A stretch of 34,389 nt of DNA, taken from assembly GCA_022823775.1 (NCBI GenBank), contig JAJEHI010000063.1, positions 1 to 34,389 on the forward strand, written 5' to 3'. This DNA is from Defluviicoccus sp. GTDB lineage: Bacteria; Pseudomonadota; Alphaproteobacteria; MPNO01. Below are positions 7,789-15,835 of the stretch, piece after piece; the first letter of the stretch is position 1; every line of letters starts with the position of its first letter. The position numbers and the translations under genes were made by a program. A model generated the notes under the pieces. That model did no database searches, was not told the origin of the DNA, and saw only the letters and a list, made by a program, of their open reading frames with translations.

Positions 7789-8247
7789 ATGCGCGATTTC
7801 GATTTCTCCCCTCTGTTCCGCTCCGCCATCGGCTTCGACCGGCTGCCGTCGTTGATCGACACGGCGCTGCGCAGCGACGTCTCGGTCGGGTCCTACCCGC
7901 CCTACAACATCGAGAAGGTCGCCGACGACGCCTATCGCGTCACGCTGGCGGTGGCCGGCTTCGGACTCGACGACCTCGGCGTCGAGATGCGAGACGGTGT
8001 CCTGATCGTGAAGGGCGCCAAGCCGGAAGGCGGGCAGAAGGCCAACTATCTCCACCGCGGGATCGCCGAGCGTGCGTTCGAGCGGCGCTTCCAGCTCGCC
8101 GAGCATGTGGAGGTGCGGGGTGCCGGGCTCGACAACGGGCTGCTCGCCATCGACCTCGTGCGCGAGGTGCCGGAGGCGCTCAAGCCGCGCCGGATCGAGG
8201 TCAAGGCCGGCGAACCGGCGGTGATCGAGGCCAGGAAGGCCGCCTAG
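7789..8247 (+). CDS. Hsp20/IbpA-type class A small heat-shock protein
   Basis: This 152-residue protein has an N-terminal arm (DFSPLFRSAIGFDRL) and an alpha-crystallin domain from about residue 37 to 140. That domain includes YPPYNIEK, VTLAVAGF, the YLHRGIAERAFERRFQLA stretch and the LLAIDLVREVPEALKPR closing motif. It would be an ATP-independent holdase that binds unfolding proteins in the cytoplasm. The ATG at 7789 is chosen because AAGGAGG (7774-7780) lies eight bases upstream. An earlier in-frame ATG at 7747 lies inside a predicted leader hairpin. A sigma-32-like promoter and ROSE-like leader precede it and a terminator follows, so it is probably a single-gene heat-shock unit. Confidence 0.95.
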   Translation: MRDFDFSPLFRSAIGFDRLPSLIDTALRSDVSVGSYPPYNIEKVADDAYRVTLAVAGFGLDDLGVEMRDGVLIVKGAKPEGGQKANYLHRGIAERAFERRFQLAEHVEVRGAGLDNGLLAIDLVREVPEALKPRRIEVKAGEPAVIEARKAA

Positions 8248-8271
8248 ACCGGCTTTCGGGTCGACAGAGGG

Positions 8272-8303
8272 GCCGGGCGGCGGTGCCGTCCGGCTTCCTT
8301 CTT
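8272..8303 (+). terminator. Rho-independent terminator after hsp20
   Basis: A ten-base-pair GC stem (8272-8281 with 8285-8294, one G-U pair) closes a three-base GGT loop and is followed by TTCCTTCTT. It lies 25 bases after the hsp20 stop. Confidence 0.7.
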
Positions 8304-8330
8304 GACAAAGCGGAGCCATCGAACAAGTTT
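8302..8330 (+). promoter_or_regulatory. Possible promoter of the ABC/GldG-like operon
   Basis: A perfect TTGACA lies at 8302-8307, directly after the hsp20 terminator. No good -10 box follows at 16-18 bases; AAGTTT at 8325-8330 is the best available. The rest of the 8304-8430 gap shows no other clear signal. Confidence 0.3.
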
Positions 8331-8430
8331 CTCGCTGCTCCAACCGAACCCAGCCAGAAAGGCCCAAGGTGAAGCCCGGCTCCGCCCCCGCATCGCGACG
8401 GCATCCATACCGCGCCGAGGCGCCCGCACG

Positions 8431-9375
8431 ATGAGCGAAATGCTCAGAATCCGGGAGCTGACCAAGCGGTTCGGCGCCCTGACCGCCGTGGACAATGTCA
8501 GCCTCGCCGTCGACCGCGGCGAGGTTCTCGGCTTTCTCGGCCCCAACGGCGCCGGGAAATCGACCACGATGAAGATGGTGACGGGCTTCCTGCCGCCCAC
8601 GTCGGGCACGGCGGAGGTCTGCGGCTTCGACGTCACGCGGGATTCGATCGAGGTCAAGCGCCGGGTGGGCTATCTGCCCGAGGGCGCGCCGCTCTATGAG
8701 GACATGACGCCGCTCTCCTTCCTCGGCTTCGTGAGCGAGGTGCGGGGTATCGCCGCCTCCGAACGGGCCGGCGCGATCGAACGCGCGGCGGGGCTGATCA
8801 ATATCGGCGAGGTGATGCACCAGCCGATCGGGACGCTGTCGAAGGGCTACAAGCGACGGGTCGGACTTGCCCAGGCAATCATCCACGATCCCCAGATGCT
8901 GATCCTCGACGAGCCGACCGACGGGCTCGACCCCAACCAGAAACACGAGGTGCGCGGGCTGATCTCGAAGATGGCCGAGGACAAGGCGATCGTCATCTCG
9001 ACGCATCTTCTGGAGGAGGTCGAGGCGGTGTGCACGCGCGCCACGATCATTTCCCGCGGGAGGATCGTGACCGACGGAACGCCCGAGGCGCTGCTCGCCC
9101 GGTCGCGCTATCGCAACGCGGTCAACGTGCGGACCGCTGTCGCTCAAGTCGATGCGGTTACCGCCGCGCTGGAGGGTATCGAGGCCGTCGACCGGGTCGA
9201 GACCGCCTCCCGGGGAGGAGAGACGGCTCACCTCGTCGCCGTACCGGCCAACGGCGCCGTGATCCTGCCGCTGGTCGGCGAGACGCTTCGCGCCGGCGGT
9301 CTGGGGGTCGAGGAAATATCGGCGGAACGCGGGCGCCTCGACGAGGTGTTCCGCACGCTCACCGTCGGCGAATAG
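8431..9375 (+). CDS. ABC transporter ATP-binding protein (GldA-like)
   Basis: This 314-residue ABC ATPase has Walker A GPNGAGKST (37-45), signature LSKGY (136-140), Walker B LILDEP (157-162) and the switch His192 (STHLLEE). The stretch FLPPTSGTAEVCGFDV and the roughly 90-residue C-terminal tail after the ATPase core resemble exporter ATPases of the GldA/CcmA/NatA group. It would energise export by the permease 17 bases downstream. The ATG at 8431 gives the usual start just before the first strand; an upstream in-frame ATG at 8302 would add unlike residues. The gene is first of four packed genes running to 13136. Cargo is unknown. Confidence 0.93.
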   Translation: MSEMLRIRELTKRFGALTAVDNVSLAVDRGEVLGFLGPNGAGKSTTMKMVTGFLPPTSGTAEVCGFDVTRDSIEVKRRVGYLPEGAPLYEDMTPLSFLGFVSEVRGIAASERAGAIERAAGLINIGEVMHQPIGTLSKGYKRRVGLAQAIIHDPQMLILDEPTDGLDPNQKHEVRGLISKMAEDKAIVISTHLLEEVEAVCTRATIISRGRIVTDGTPEALLARSRYRNAVNVRTAVAQVDAVTAALEGIEAVDRVETASRGGETAHLVAVPANGAVILPLVGETLRAGGLGVEEISAERGRLDEVFRTLTVGE

Positions 9376-9392
9376 GACGCGGGGGAGGCGCG

Positions 9393-10127
9393 ATGCGGGC
9401 CACGGCTGCAATCTGCAAGCGCGAGTTGATCGCCTATTTCTCGACGCCCCTGGCGTATGTGTTCATCGTGATCTTCCTCGCGCTGACCGGCGCGGTGACG
9501 TTCTATTTCGGCGGCTTCTTCGACCGCGGCCAGGCGGATCTCCAGGTCTTCTTTTCGTTCCATCCCTGGCTTTACCTGTTCCTCATCCCGGCGGTCGGGA
9601 TGCGGCTCTGGGCGGAGGAACGAAAGACCGGAACGATCGAACTCCTGATGACGCTGCCGGTCTCCACCACCCATGCGGTGCTCGGCAAGTTCCTGGCGTC
9701 TTGGATCTTCGCCGCCATCGCGCTGGCGCTGACCTTTCCGATCTGGATCACCGTCAACTATCTCGGCGCGCCCGATAACGGGGTGATCGTCGCCGGCTAT
9801 ATCGCGAGCCTCCTGATGGCCGGCGCGTTCCTGTCGATCGGCTGTTTCGTCTCCGCGCTCACCCGCAACCAGGTGATCGCCTTCGTGATCGCGGCGGCGG
9901 TCTGCTTCGTCTTCATGATGAGCGGACTGGAGCTGGTGCTCGCCGCCTTCAAGGGCTGGGCGCCCGAGTTCGTGGTCGACCTGATCGCCTCGCTCAGCTT
10001 CCTCACCCATTTCGAGGGCATCATCAGAGGCGTCGTCGACATTCGCGACGTCATTTACCTGGTGTCCGCGATGGTGATCTTTCTGTTCGCGAACCGGCTC
10101 GTGATCGATCTCAAGAGGGGAGACTGA
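9393..10127 (+). CDS. ABC transporter permease (GldF/ABC-2 type)
   Basis: This 244-residue membrane protein starts RATAAICKRELIAYFSTPLA, the usual opening of ABC-2 permeases of the GldF and NosY-like kind. About six hydrophobic segments follow, near residues 20-42, 60-72, 100-125, 133-160, 165-190 and 218-238. The cytoplasmic motif LWAEERKTGTIELLMTLPVS is characteristic of the group. It would form the inner-membrane channel with the preceding ATPase. The ATG at 9393 follows a GGGGAGG ribosome site and keeps a 17-base gap. The stop lies two bases before the GldG-like start, indicating coupling. Confidence 0.92.
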   Translation: MRATAAICKRELIAYFSTPLAYVFIVIFLALTGAVTFYFGGFFDRGQADLQVFFSFHPWLYLFLIPAVGMRLWAEERKTGTIELLMTLPVSTTHAVLGKFLASWIFAAIALALTFPIWITVNYLGAPDNGVIVAGYIASLLMAGAFLSIGCFVSALTRNQVIAFVIAAAVCFVFMMSGLELVLAAFKGWAPEFVVDLIASLSFLTHFEGIIRGVVDIRDVIYLVSAMVIFLFANRLVIDLKRGD

Positions 10128-10129
10128 CC

Positions 10130-12058
10130 GTGGGCGCGTGGGATCGGCGCAAGCTCGGCGTCGCGGGGCTGGTACTCGCGGTCATCCTGTTTCTTGCCGT
10201 CAACATCTTCTCCAACGGCGCGTTCCGGAACCTCCAGGCCGATCTGACCCAGAACAGTCTCTATTCGATCTCGGAGGGCACGAAGAAGGTCCTCGCCGAC
10301 CTGAAGGAGCCCGTGACGCTGCGCTTCTTCGTGTCGCGAAGCCTGATCGATCTCAGCCCCGGCCTCGGCACCTACTCGCAGCGCGTGCTGGAACTCCTGG
10401 AGCGCTACGTCGATGCCGCCGGCGGCAAGATCCGCCTGGATATCGTCGATCCCAAGCCGTTTTCCAACGAAGAGGATCGCGCGGTCGGTTTCGGCCTCCA
10501 GGGCGTGCCGCTCAACGACGCGGGCGAGCTCGGCTATTTCGGCCTTGCCGGCACCAACACCACCGACGACCAGGACGTTATCGGTTTCCTGCAGCCCCAG
10601 CGCGAGCCGTTCCTCGAATACGATCTCACCCGGCTGGTGCACAACCTCGCCAACCCGAAGAAGAAGGTCATCGGACTGGTTTCGGGCATTCCGATCGACG
10701 CCGACCCCGCCAACCAGTACAAACCCTGGACGGTCGTCGAGCAGATCAAGCAGTTCTTCGAGGTCAAGAGCCTGGGGCTCGAACCCGAGATAACCGACGA
10801 CATCGACGTGCTGATGATCGTCCACCCGTTCGGTCTGTCCGACAAGACGCTTTACGCCATCGACCAGTTCGTCATGGCGGGCGGCAAGACCATGGTGTTC
10901 GTGGATCCGTTCGCGGAAGAAGGCTCGCGCTCCAACGCCGCGATGCGGCTGCCGCCCGATCACGGATCGAATCTCGAAAAGCTGTTCAAGGCGTGGGGCG
11001 TCGAATACGCGCAGGACAAGGTGCTTGCCGATCTCGGCCTTGCCCAGCGGGTGCAGGCCGCGGTCGACGCGCAGGGGAAACCGGTCATCACCAACTACGT
11101 GGCGTGGCTGTCCTTTCCCACCGACCGGCTCACGGCCGACGACGTAATTACCGGCGAGCTCGAAGCGATCAACGTCGCCACGGCCGGGTTCCTCGCCAAG
11201 GCCAAAGACGCGGACATCGAGTTCGATCCGTTGATCGTCTCGAGCGAGGCGTCGGCGCCGATGGAAGCGCAGCAATTCCGCTTCCAGCCCAACCCGGCCG
11301 AAATCCTCAAGTCGTTCAAGGCCGAGGGCGGGCCTCTGACGCTTGCCGCCCGCGTCAGCGGCAAAATCGAGAGCGCGTTCCCCGACGGTCCGCCGGAAGA
11401 CAAGGACGAGAAAGACAAGGCCAAGAAGGATGAGGCGGCCGAGAAGAACGGGTCCGCGAAGACGCCGCATCTCAAGGAATCCAAGGACGTCGTCAACCTG
11501 ATCGTCGTTGCCGACAGCGACATCCTGGCGGACTCTTTCTGGTTGCAGATCCAGGACTTTTTCGGCCAGCGCCTCGTCGTCCCGACGGCCAACAACGCCG
11601 ATTTCGTGATCAACGCGCTCGACAATCTCTCCGGTTCGAGCGACCTGATCGGACTTCGAAGCCGCGGCTTTTCCGACCGGCCGTTCGATCGTGTGATCGA
11701 GATCCAGAGGGCGGCCGAGCTGCAATATCGCGACCGCGAGCGGGCGCTGCTGGAGGAGCTCAAGGAGGTCGAGGGCAAGCTCAAGGACCTGACCACGAAA
11801 AAGGACGAGGGCGCGACGGTCATCCTGTCCGCCGAGCAAAAGCAGACCGTCGAGGATTTCAGACGGCAGATCATCAAGGTCAGGGGCCAGCTCAGGGACG
11901 TACGGCGCGCGCTGCGCGAGGATATCGATGCGCTCGACGGCTCGGTCAAGCTCATCAACATCGCGGCCATGCCTGTGTTGGTCGCGCTGCTGGCGATCGT
12001 GCTCCTGATCGCCCGCAATCGAAGAGTCCGCCGGCGCTACGCCGGGTCGGTCGGCTGA
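10130..12058 (+). CDS. GldG-like ABC transporter accessory protein
   Basis: This 642-residue protein is anchored at both ends by hydrophobic segments (about residues 11-28 and 614-633), with a large periplasmic part between them. The opening SISEGTKKVLADLKEPVTLRFF and the middle IDVLMIVHPFGLSDKTLYAIDQFVMAGG match the GldG/IFT52-like ABC-associated domain. Residues about 415-450 are Lys/Glu/Asp-rich, and about 530-600 look like a coiled coil. In Bacteroidetes GldG works with GldA and GldF in gliding; in Proteobacteria the same trio has no settled function. The GTG at 10130 lies two bases after the permease stop. Nothing else in the window suggests gliding motility. Confidence 0.85.
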   Translation: MGAWDRRKLGVAGLVLAVILFLAVNIFSNGAFRNLQADLTQNSLYSISEGTKKVLADLKEPVTLRFFVSRSLIDLSPGLGTYSQRVLELLERYVDAAGGKIRLDIVDPKPFSNEEDRAVGFGLQGVPLNDAGELGYFGLAGTNTTDDQDVIGFLQPQREPFLEYDLTRLVHNLANPKKKVIGLVSGIPIDADPANQYKPWTVVEQIKQFFEVKSLGLEPEITDDIDVLMIVHPFGLSDKTLYAIDQFVMAGGKTMVFVDPFAEEGSRSNAAMRLPPDHGSNLEKLFKAWGVEYAQDKVLADLGLAQRVQAAVDAQGKPVITNYVAWLSFPTDRLTADDVITGELEAINVATAGFLAKAKDADIEFDPLIVSSEASAPMEAQQFRFQPNPAEILKSFKAEGGPLTLAARVSGKIESAFPDGPPEDKDEKDKAKKDEAAEKNGSAKTPHLKESKDVVNLIVVADSDILADSFWLQIQDFFGQRLVVPTANNADFVINALDNLSGSSDLIGLRSRGFSDRPFDRVIEIQRAAELQYRDRERALLEELKEVEGKLKDLTTKKDEGATVILSAEQKQTVEDFRRQIIKVRGQLRDVRRALREDIDALDGSVKLINIAAMPVLVALLAIVLLIARNRRVRRRYAGSVG

Positions 12059-12086
12059 CGATGGTCCGACGCGTGGAGGTCCCGCG

Positions 12087-13136
12087 ATGAAGCCTCGCTC
12101 ATTCCTGGCGCTTGCCGGCCTGACCGCGATCGCGGTCGTCGCCGCGATTCTCGTCGTAATCGACCAGCCGGCGCTGACCACACTGACCAAGGGCGAGGAA
12201 AGCGCGTTCGAGGTGCTGACCGAGCGCGTCAACGACGCCGCCGAGCTGGTCATCCAGTCCAACGAAGCGACCTTTTCCGTCGTCAGGACCGACACCGGCT
12301 GGGGCATGAAGGACAGGGCGAAATACCCGGTCCATTTCGACAAGGTGAAGACCGCGCTGGTCGGCCTGTCCGAACTCAAGCTCCTGGAGGCGAAGACCAG
12401 CGATCCGTCGCGCTACAAGAGGCTCGAGGTCGAAGAGCCCGATACCGAGGAAGCCCAGTCCGTGCGCTTCGAGATCAGGGATGCCGCCGGCGAGTCGATG
12501 GCCTCCGGCCTCGTCGGGAGGCTCAACCCCAACCTCTTCGGCGAGGGCGGGGGCGGCACCTATCTCCGGCGCGGCAAGGAAGAGCGGTCCTGGCTCGCGG
12601 CGGGCGAGGTTTCGCTCGGCAAGACGCGGAACGACTGGATGGTCCGCGACATCGTCGACATCGCCGCGGAGAAAGTCCGTCGCGCGGTTATCCGTCAGCC
12701 CGGCGGGGCCGAGATCGTCGTGACCCAGGAAAAGCCCGACAGCGGGGAGTACAAGCTGGAAGGCGTTCCCGAGGGGCGCAAGCTCAAGGATTCCGGCGAG
12801 GCCAAGAACCTGGCCGGCGGGTTGTGGCGCCTGACCTTCGAGGACGTGAAGCCTGCCGCCGACGTTAAATTCCCCGAAAAGCGCAATGTCAGCGTCTACG
12901 AGACCTTCGACGGGCTGAACGTCCACATCGAGATGACCACGGTCGACGACGTGGTCTGGGGACGGTTCTCCGCCACGGCCGAGGGTGCGAGCGGCGATAA
13001 GGCGGAAGAGATCCGGAAGAAGGCCGCGGAGATTACCGAGCGGGCCAAGGGCTGGGTCTACGAGCTCTCCGCCGGAGAAGGCGAGCGGCTGACGACCAAG
13101 ATCGAGGACATTCTCGAAGAGCCGAAGAAGAGCTGA
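12087..13136 (+). CDS. DUF4340 domain-containing protein
   Basis: This 349-residue protein has one N-terminal hydrophobic segment (about residues 6-25) and a predicted periplasmic body. Features such as GWGMKDRAKYPVHFDKVKT, YKRLEVEEP and WLAAGEVSLGKTRNDWMVRDI fit the DUF4340 family, which is usually encoded next to GldG-like ABC accessory genes. That linkage, 28 bases after the GldG-like gene, is the main clue to its role: a partner of the same envelope complex. A ribosome site (GGAGG) precedes the ATG at 12087. No enzymatic motif is visible. Confidence 0.85.
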   Translation: MKPRSFLALAGLTAIAVVAAILVVIDQPALTTLTKGEESAFEVLTERVNDAAELVIQSNEATFSVVRTDTGWGMKDRAKYPVHFDKVKTALVGLSELKLLEAKTSDPSRYKRLEVEEPDTEEAQSVRFEIRDAAGESMASGLVGRLNPNLFGEGGGGTYLRRGKEERSWLAAGEVSLGKTRNDWMVRDIVDIAAEKVRRAVIRQPGGAEIVVTQEKPDSGEYKLEGVPEGRKLKDSGEAKNLAGGLWRLTFEDVKPAADVKFPEKRNVSVYETFDGLNVHIEMTTVDDVVWGRFSATAEGASGDKAEEIRKKAAEITERAKGWVYELSAGEGERLTTKIEDILEEPKKS

Positions 13137-13187
13137 TCGCCGACGCTCCCGGCCATTTCCCGTCCGTTCGCGCCGCCGGGCGCCGGA

Positions 13188-13216
13188 TTGACACCCACGG
13201 GACGGCTCCCGATCAT
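13188..13216 (+). promoter_or_regulatory. Sigma-70-type promoter for the ornithine-cyclodeaminase-like gene
   Basis: TTGACA at 13188-13193 is followed after 17 bases by GATCAT at 13211-13216. The -35 is perfect and the -10 matches 4 of 6. The ATG at 13256 has GGAAGG (13242-13247) eight bases upstream. Confidence 0.5.
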
Positions 13217-13255
13217 CGCGCCCGCGCGCGTTGAAACCGCCGGAAGGCATCCGAC

Positions 13256-14323
13256 ATGAGCGTCCTGCTGCTGCGCCCGGCGGATCTCCAGGGCCTGGTC
13301 ACGATGGCCGACGCGATCGATGTCGTCGAGCAGGGTTATCGGGAGGCGGCCGGGTTTCCCGTCATCAATGCACCCAGACGCCGGGTCCATTCCCCCGCCG
13401 GTGTCCGGGTGAGCAATTTTCCGGGCGGCGTTCACGGCCTCGGCGTGATCGGCGCCCAGACCCGGGCCGAACTGGTTGCCCAGACCGAGACCAACCAGAG
13501 CTACAGCTTTCGCGGCCCGCCCGTCCACGTCCTGAGCGACTCCGGGACAGGCGAACTGCTCGCCATCCTGATCGGCGAGATCGACGAGAAGACGCTCGGC
13601 CCGACCAGCCTGATGGCGTTCCGGACCGCGGCGGCGAGCGGTGTCGGTTTCCGTCACCTGGTGCGCGAGGACGCCCGCGTCGCCGGGCTGTTCGGCTCCG
13701 CCGGCCAGGCCGCGAACCAGCTCCTCGCATTGTTGACGGTGCGCGATATCGAGCGCGTCAGGCTGTACAGCCGCGATCCCGACAACCGGCGGCGCTTCGC
13801 CGAGACATACGGCCCCAGGTTCGGCGTCGAGATCGAACCCGTTTCCTCGCCCCGCGAGGCGGTCGACGGTGCCGACGCCGTGGTCGTCGCGACCAACACC
13901 AACATTCCCGTGTTCGACGGCGACTGGCTGGTTCCGGGGCAACACGTTACCGGTATCGTCGGTTCCAACATCCAGCTCGTGGAGGGCGGGTTCCTCAAGC
14001 GCCGGCGCCGCGAGATCGACGACCGTACCGCGGAACGCGCCGACGTGATCGTCGCCAATCTCCGGGAATCCGTGCTTTCCGAGCAACAGGGCGATCTGTT
14101 CGAACCGATGGAACGCGGCCTGATACGCGCGGACGATATTGTCGACCTCGGCGATGTCGCCGCGGGCACGGTGCCCGGCCGGACAAAGCCCGACCAGATC
14201 ACCTATCACAAGAACAACAACGGCACCGGCGCATCGGAGCTCGCCCTGGCCGGGCGGGCGTACGCGCTCGCCAGGGCGGCGGGACGCGGGATCGAAATCG
14301 ACCTCGAACCCGCGCTGGCCTGA
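13256..14323 (+). CDS. Ornithine cyclodeaminase / mu-crystallin family protein with an altered active site
   Basis: This 355-residue protein follows the ornithine cyclodeaminase/mu-crystallin layout. It has an N-terminal substrate domain with PRRRVHSP, the FRTAAASGVGFRHL segment with the conserved Arg, and a Rossmann domain with GLFGSAGQAANQ. Family enzymes use NAD(P) on amino, imino or opine-type acids. The segment where the catalytic Lys normally sits (GVK in ornithine cyclodeaminase) reads GLGVIGAQTRAEL here, so the Lys seems to be missing. Ornithine itself is then an unlikely substrate. It has its own likely promoter and is followed 25 bases later by two exporter genes. Confidence 0.85.
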   Translation: MSVLLLRPADLQGLVTMADAIDVVEQGYREAAGFPVINAPRRRVHSPAGVRVSNFPGGVHGLGVIGAQTRAELVAQTETNQSYSFRGPPVHVLSDSGTGELLAILIGEIDEKTLGPTSLMAFRTAAASGVGFRHLVREDARVAGLFGSAGQAANQLLALLTVRDIERVRLYSRDPDNRRRFAETYGPRFGVEIEPVSSPREAVDGADAVVVATNTNIPVFDGDWLVPGQHVTGIVGSNIQLVEGGFLKRRRREIDDRTAERADVIVANLRESVLSEQQGDLFEPMERGLIRADDIVDLGDVAAGTVPGRTKPDQITYHKNNNGTGASELALAGRAYALARAAGRGIEIDLEPALA

Positions 14324-14348
14324 TCCCCGACTCCCGAACTCGATAGGT

Positions 14349-15089
14349 ATGCCGGGGCTCGATATCGACACGGGGCAGGCCGCGGCGGTCCTGCTGGCGG
14401 CGGCGGTCGCGGGGGCGATGCGCGGCTTCTCGGGTTTCGGCGCGGCGCTGGTGCTGGCGCCTGTCGTCAGCCTCATCGTCGGCACGCATGTCGCGGTCCC
14501 GGCCATCCTCCTGGCGATCCTCGTCACCACGGCCCAGCTGATCGCGCCCACCTGGCCGCATGTCCGCTGGTCGGACCAGTTCGCCCTGTCCGTGCCCGGC
14601 TGCATCGGCGTACCGGCGGGGGTCCTGCTGCTCCTTTATCTCGACCAGGAGGTGATGCGCCGCGCCATCTCCGCGATCACCGCCCTGATCGCGCTGTTCC
14701 TGCTGATCGGATGGCGCTCGAGACGGCCGCCCACGCGCACCGGTTCGGCGACGATGGGCGCGCTCGGCGGAATGCTGTCCGGCGCCGCGTCGATCGGCGG
14801 ACCGCCCGTGATCGCCTATCTTCTGGCGGGCCCCGGCAGCCCGGCCCAGATCCGGGCGACCCTGACCTACTATTTCGCTTTCACCCAGGCGGCTTCCCTG
14901 ATCCTGTTCTGGATCGGCGGGCTGATGAACGGGGAGGTTCTGGTCACCGCCGCGCTGATCGCGCCCACTCTTGTCGCGGGGACCTGGGCCGGGGCGAAGC
15001 TCTTCCATCTGGCGAGCGAGCGGGCATTTCGGCTCGCCGCGCTGACGACCCTGCTGCTCGTCGGCGTCTCCACGTTCTTCGCCCGATGA
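14349..15089 (+). CDS. TauE/SafE family membrane exporter, first of a tandem pair
   Basis: This 246-residue protein is almost wholly hydrophobic, with about seven to eight membrane segments. It shows the two-half TauE/SafE pattern: GAMRGFSGFGAALVLAPVVS near the start and GMLSGAASIGGPPVIAYLLAG in the middle. Family members move sulfite, sulfoacetate, sulfolactate or other organic anions, usually outward. The start at 14349 gives a complete first segment. Its stop overlaps the next start in an ATGA (15086-15089). It may export a product of the neighbouring cyclodeaminase-like or hydrolase genes. The substrate is not predictable. Confidence 0.9.
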   Translation: MPGLDIDTGQAAAVLLAAAVAGAMRGFSGFGAALVLAPVVSLIVGTHVAVPAILLAILVTTAQLIAPTWPHVRWSDQFALSVPGCIGVPAGVLLLLYLDQEVMRRAISAITALIALFLLIGWRSRRPPTRTGSATMGALGGMLSGAASIGGPPVIAYLLAGPGSPAQIRATLTYYFAFTQAASLILFWIGGLMNGEVLVTAALIAPTLVAGTWAGAKLFHLASERAFRLAALTTLLLVGVSTFFAR

Positions 15090-15826
15090 CGCTGTTCGGT
15101 CTGGACGGCCTGGAGCTTGCGCTGGTCGTGACCGCCTTCGCGGCGTCCGGCATCGTCAGGGGGTTCGGCGGCGGAATCGGCGCGAACTTCCTGACCGCAC
15201 CCGTGCTCGCCGCGCTGATCGGCCCGCGCGAGGCGGTGCCCATCGTCCTGCTGCTCAATATGGTCGGCAACGCCCAGCTCATGCCGGACATCCTGCCCCA
15301 TGTCCGCTGGCGGGAGGGCTGGTCGCTGTTCCTCTTCCCGGTATTCACGGTGCCGGTCGGCGCGTGGCTGTTGTTCACCGTCGACGAGGATGTAATGCGC
15401 CGCGCGATCGCGGCGGCGGCGTTCGGTTTCTCTTTGCTGTTGTTGAGCGGTTGGCGCTACCGCGGGCGCCATCTGACCGCTCTCTCCATCGTCACCGGTT
15501 CGGTCTCGGGGGTCCTCGTCGGATCCATATCGCTCGGCGGCCCGCCGGTGTTTCTCTACCTGCTGGCCCGTTCAGGCGACGCCGCGACGAACCGGGCTCA
15601 GTTCGTCATGTTCGGTGCGATCGTCGGCATCGTCGCGCTGGGCCTCTTCATCGCGGCGGGTGCGATCGCGCTCGACACGCTCCTTTTTGCCGTTTTTCTC
15701 CTGATCCCCGCGGCGGTCGGCATCTGGCTCGGCTCCATCCTGTTTCGCCGGGCCAGCGAGGAAGCGTTCAGGCGGATCTGCCTGTGGGGCCTGGTCGCGG
15801 TGTCTCTCTGCGTGCTGGTGTTCTAG
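15086..15826 (+). CDS. TauE/SafE family membrane exporter, second of a tandem pair
   Basis: This paralogue of the preceding gene is also 246 residues long. The matching signatures are SGIVRGFGGGIGANFLTAPVLA near the N-terminus and GVLVGSISLGGPPVFLYLLAR at mid-length. HVRW and EDVMRRAI are nearly shared with HVRW and QEVMRRAI of the first copy. It starts inside the stop of the first gene, so the two are co-translated. Equal length and aligned motifs suggest a tandem duplication and possibly a heteromeric transporter. The next gene converges from the other strand nine bases after the stop. Confidence 0.9.
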   Translation: MTLFGLDGLELALVVTAFAASGIVRGFGGGIGANFLTAPVLAALIGPREAVPIVLLLNMVGNAQLMPDILPHVRWREGWSLFLFPVFTVPVGAWLLFTVDEDVMRRAIAAAAFGFSLLLLSGWRYRGRHLTALSIVTGSVSGVLVGSISLGGPPVFLYLLARSGDAATNRAQFVMFGAIVGIVALGLFIAAGAIALDTLLFAVFLLIPAAVGIWLGSILFRRASEEAFRRICLWGLVAVSLCVLVF

Positions 15827-15835
15827 CCCCGGCGG

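Noticed and set aside
10055..12379. Long minus-strand frame opposite the GldG-like gene
   Set aside because: It mirrors a well-supported plus-strand gene and has no domain or ribosome site.
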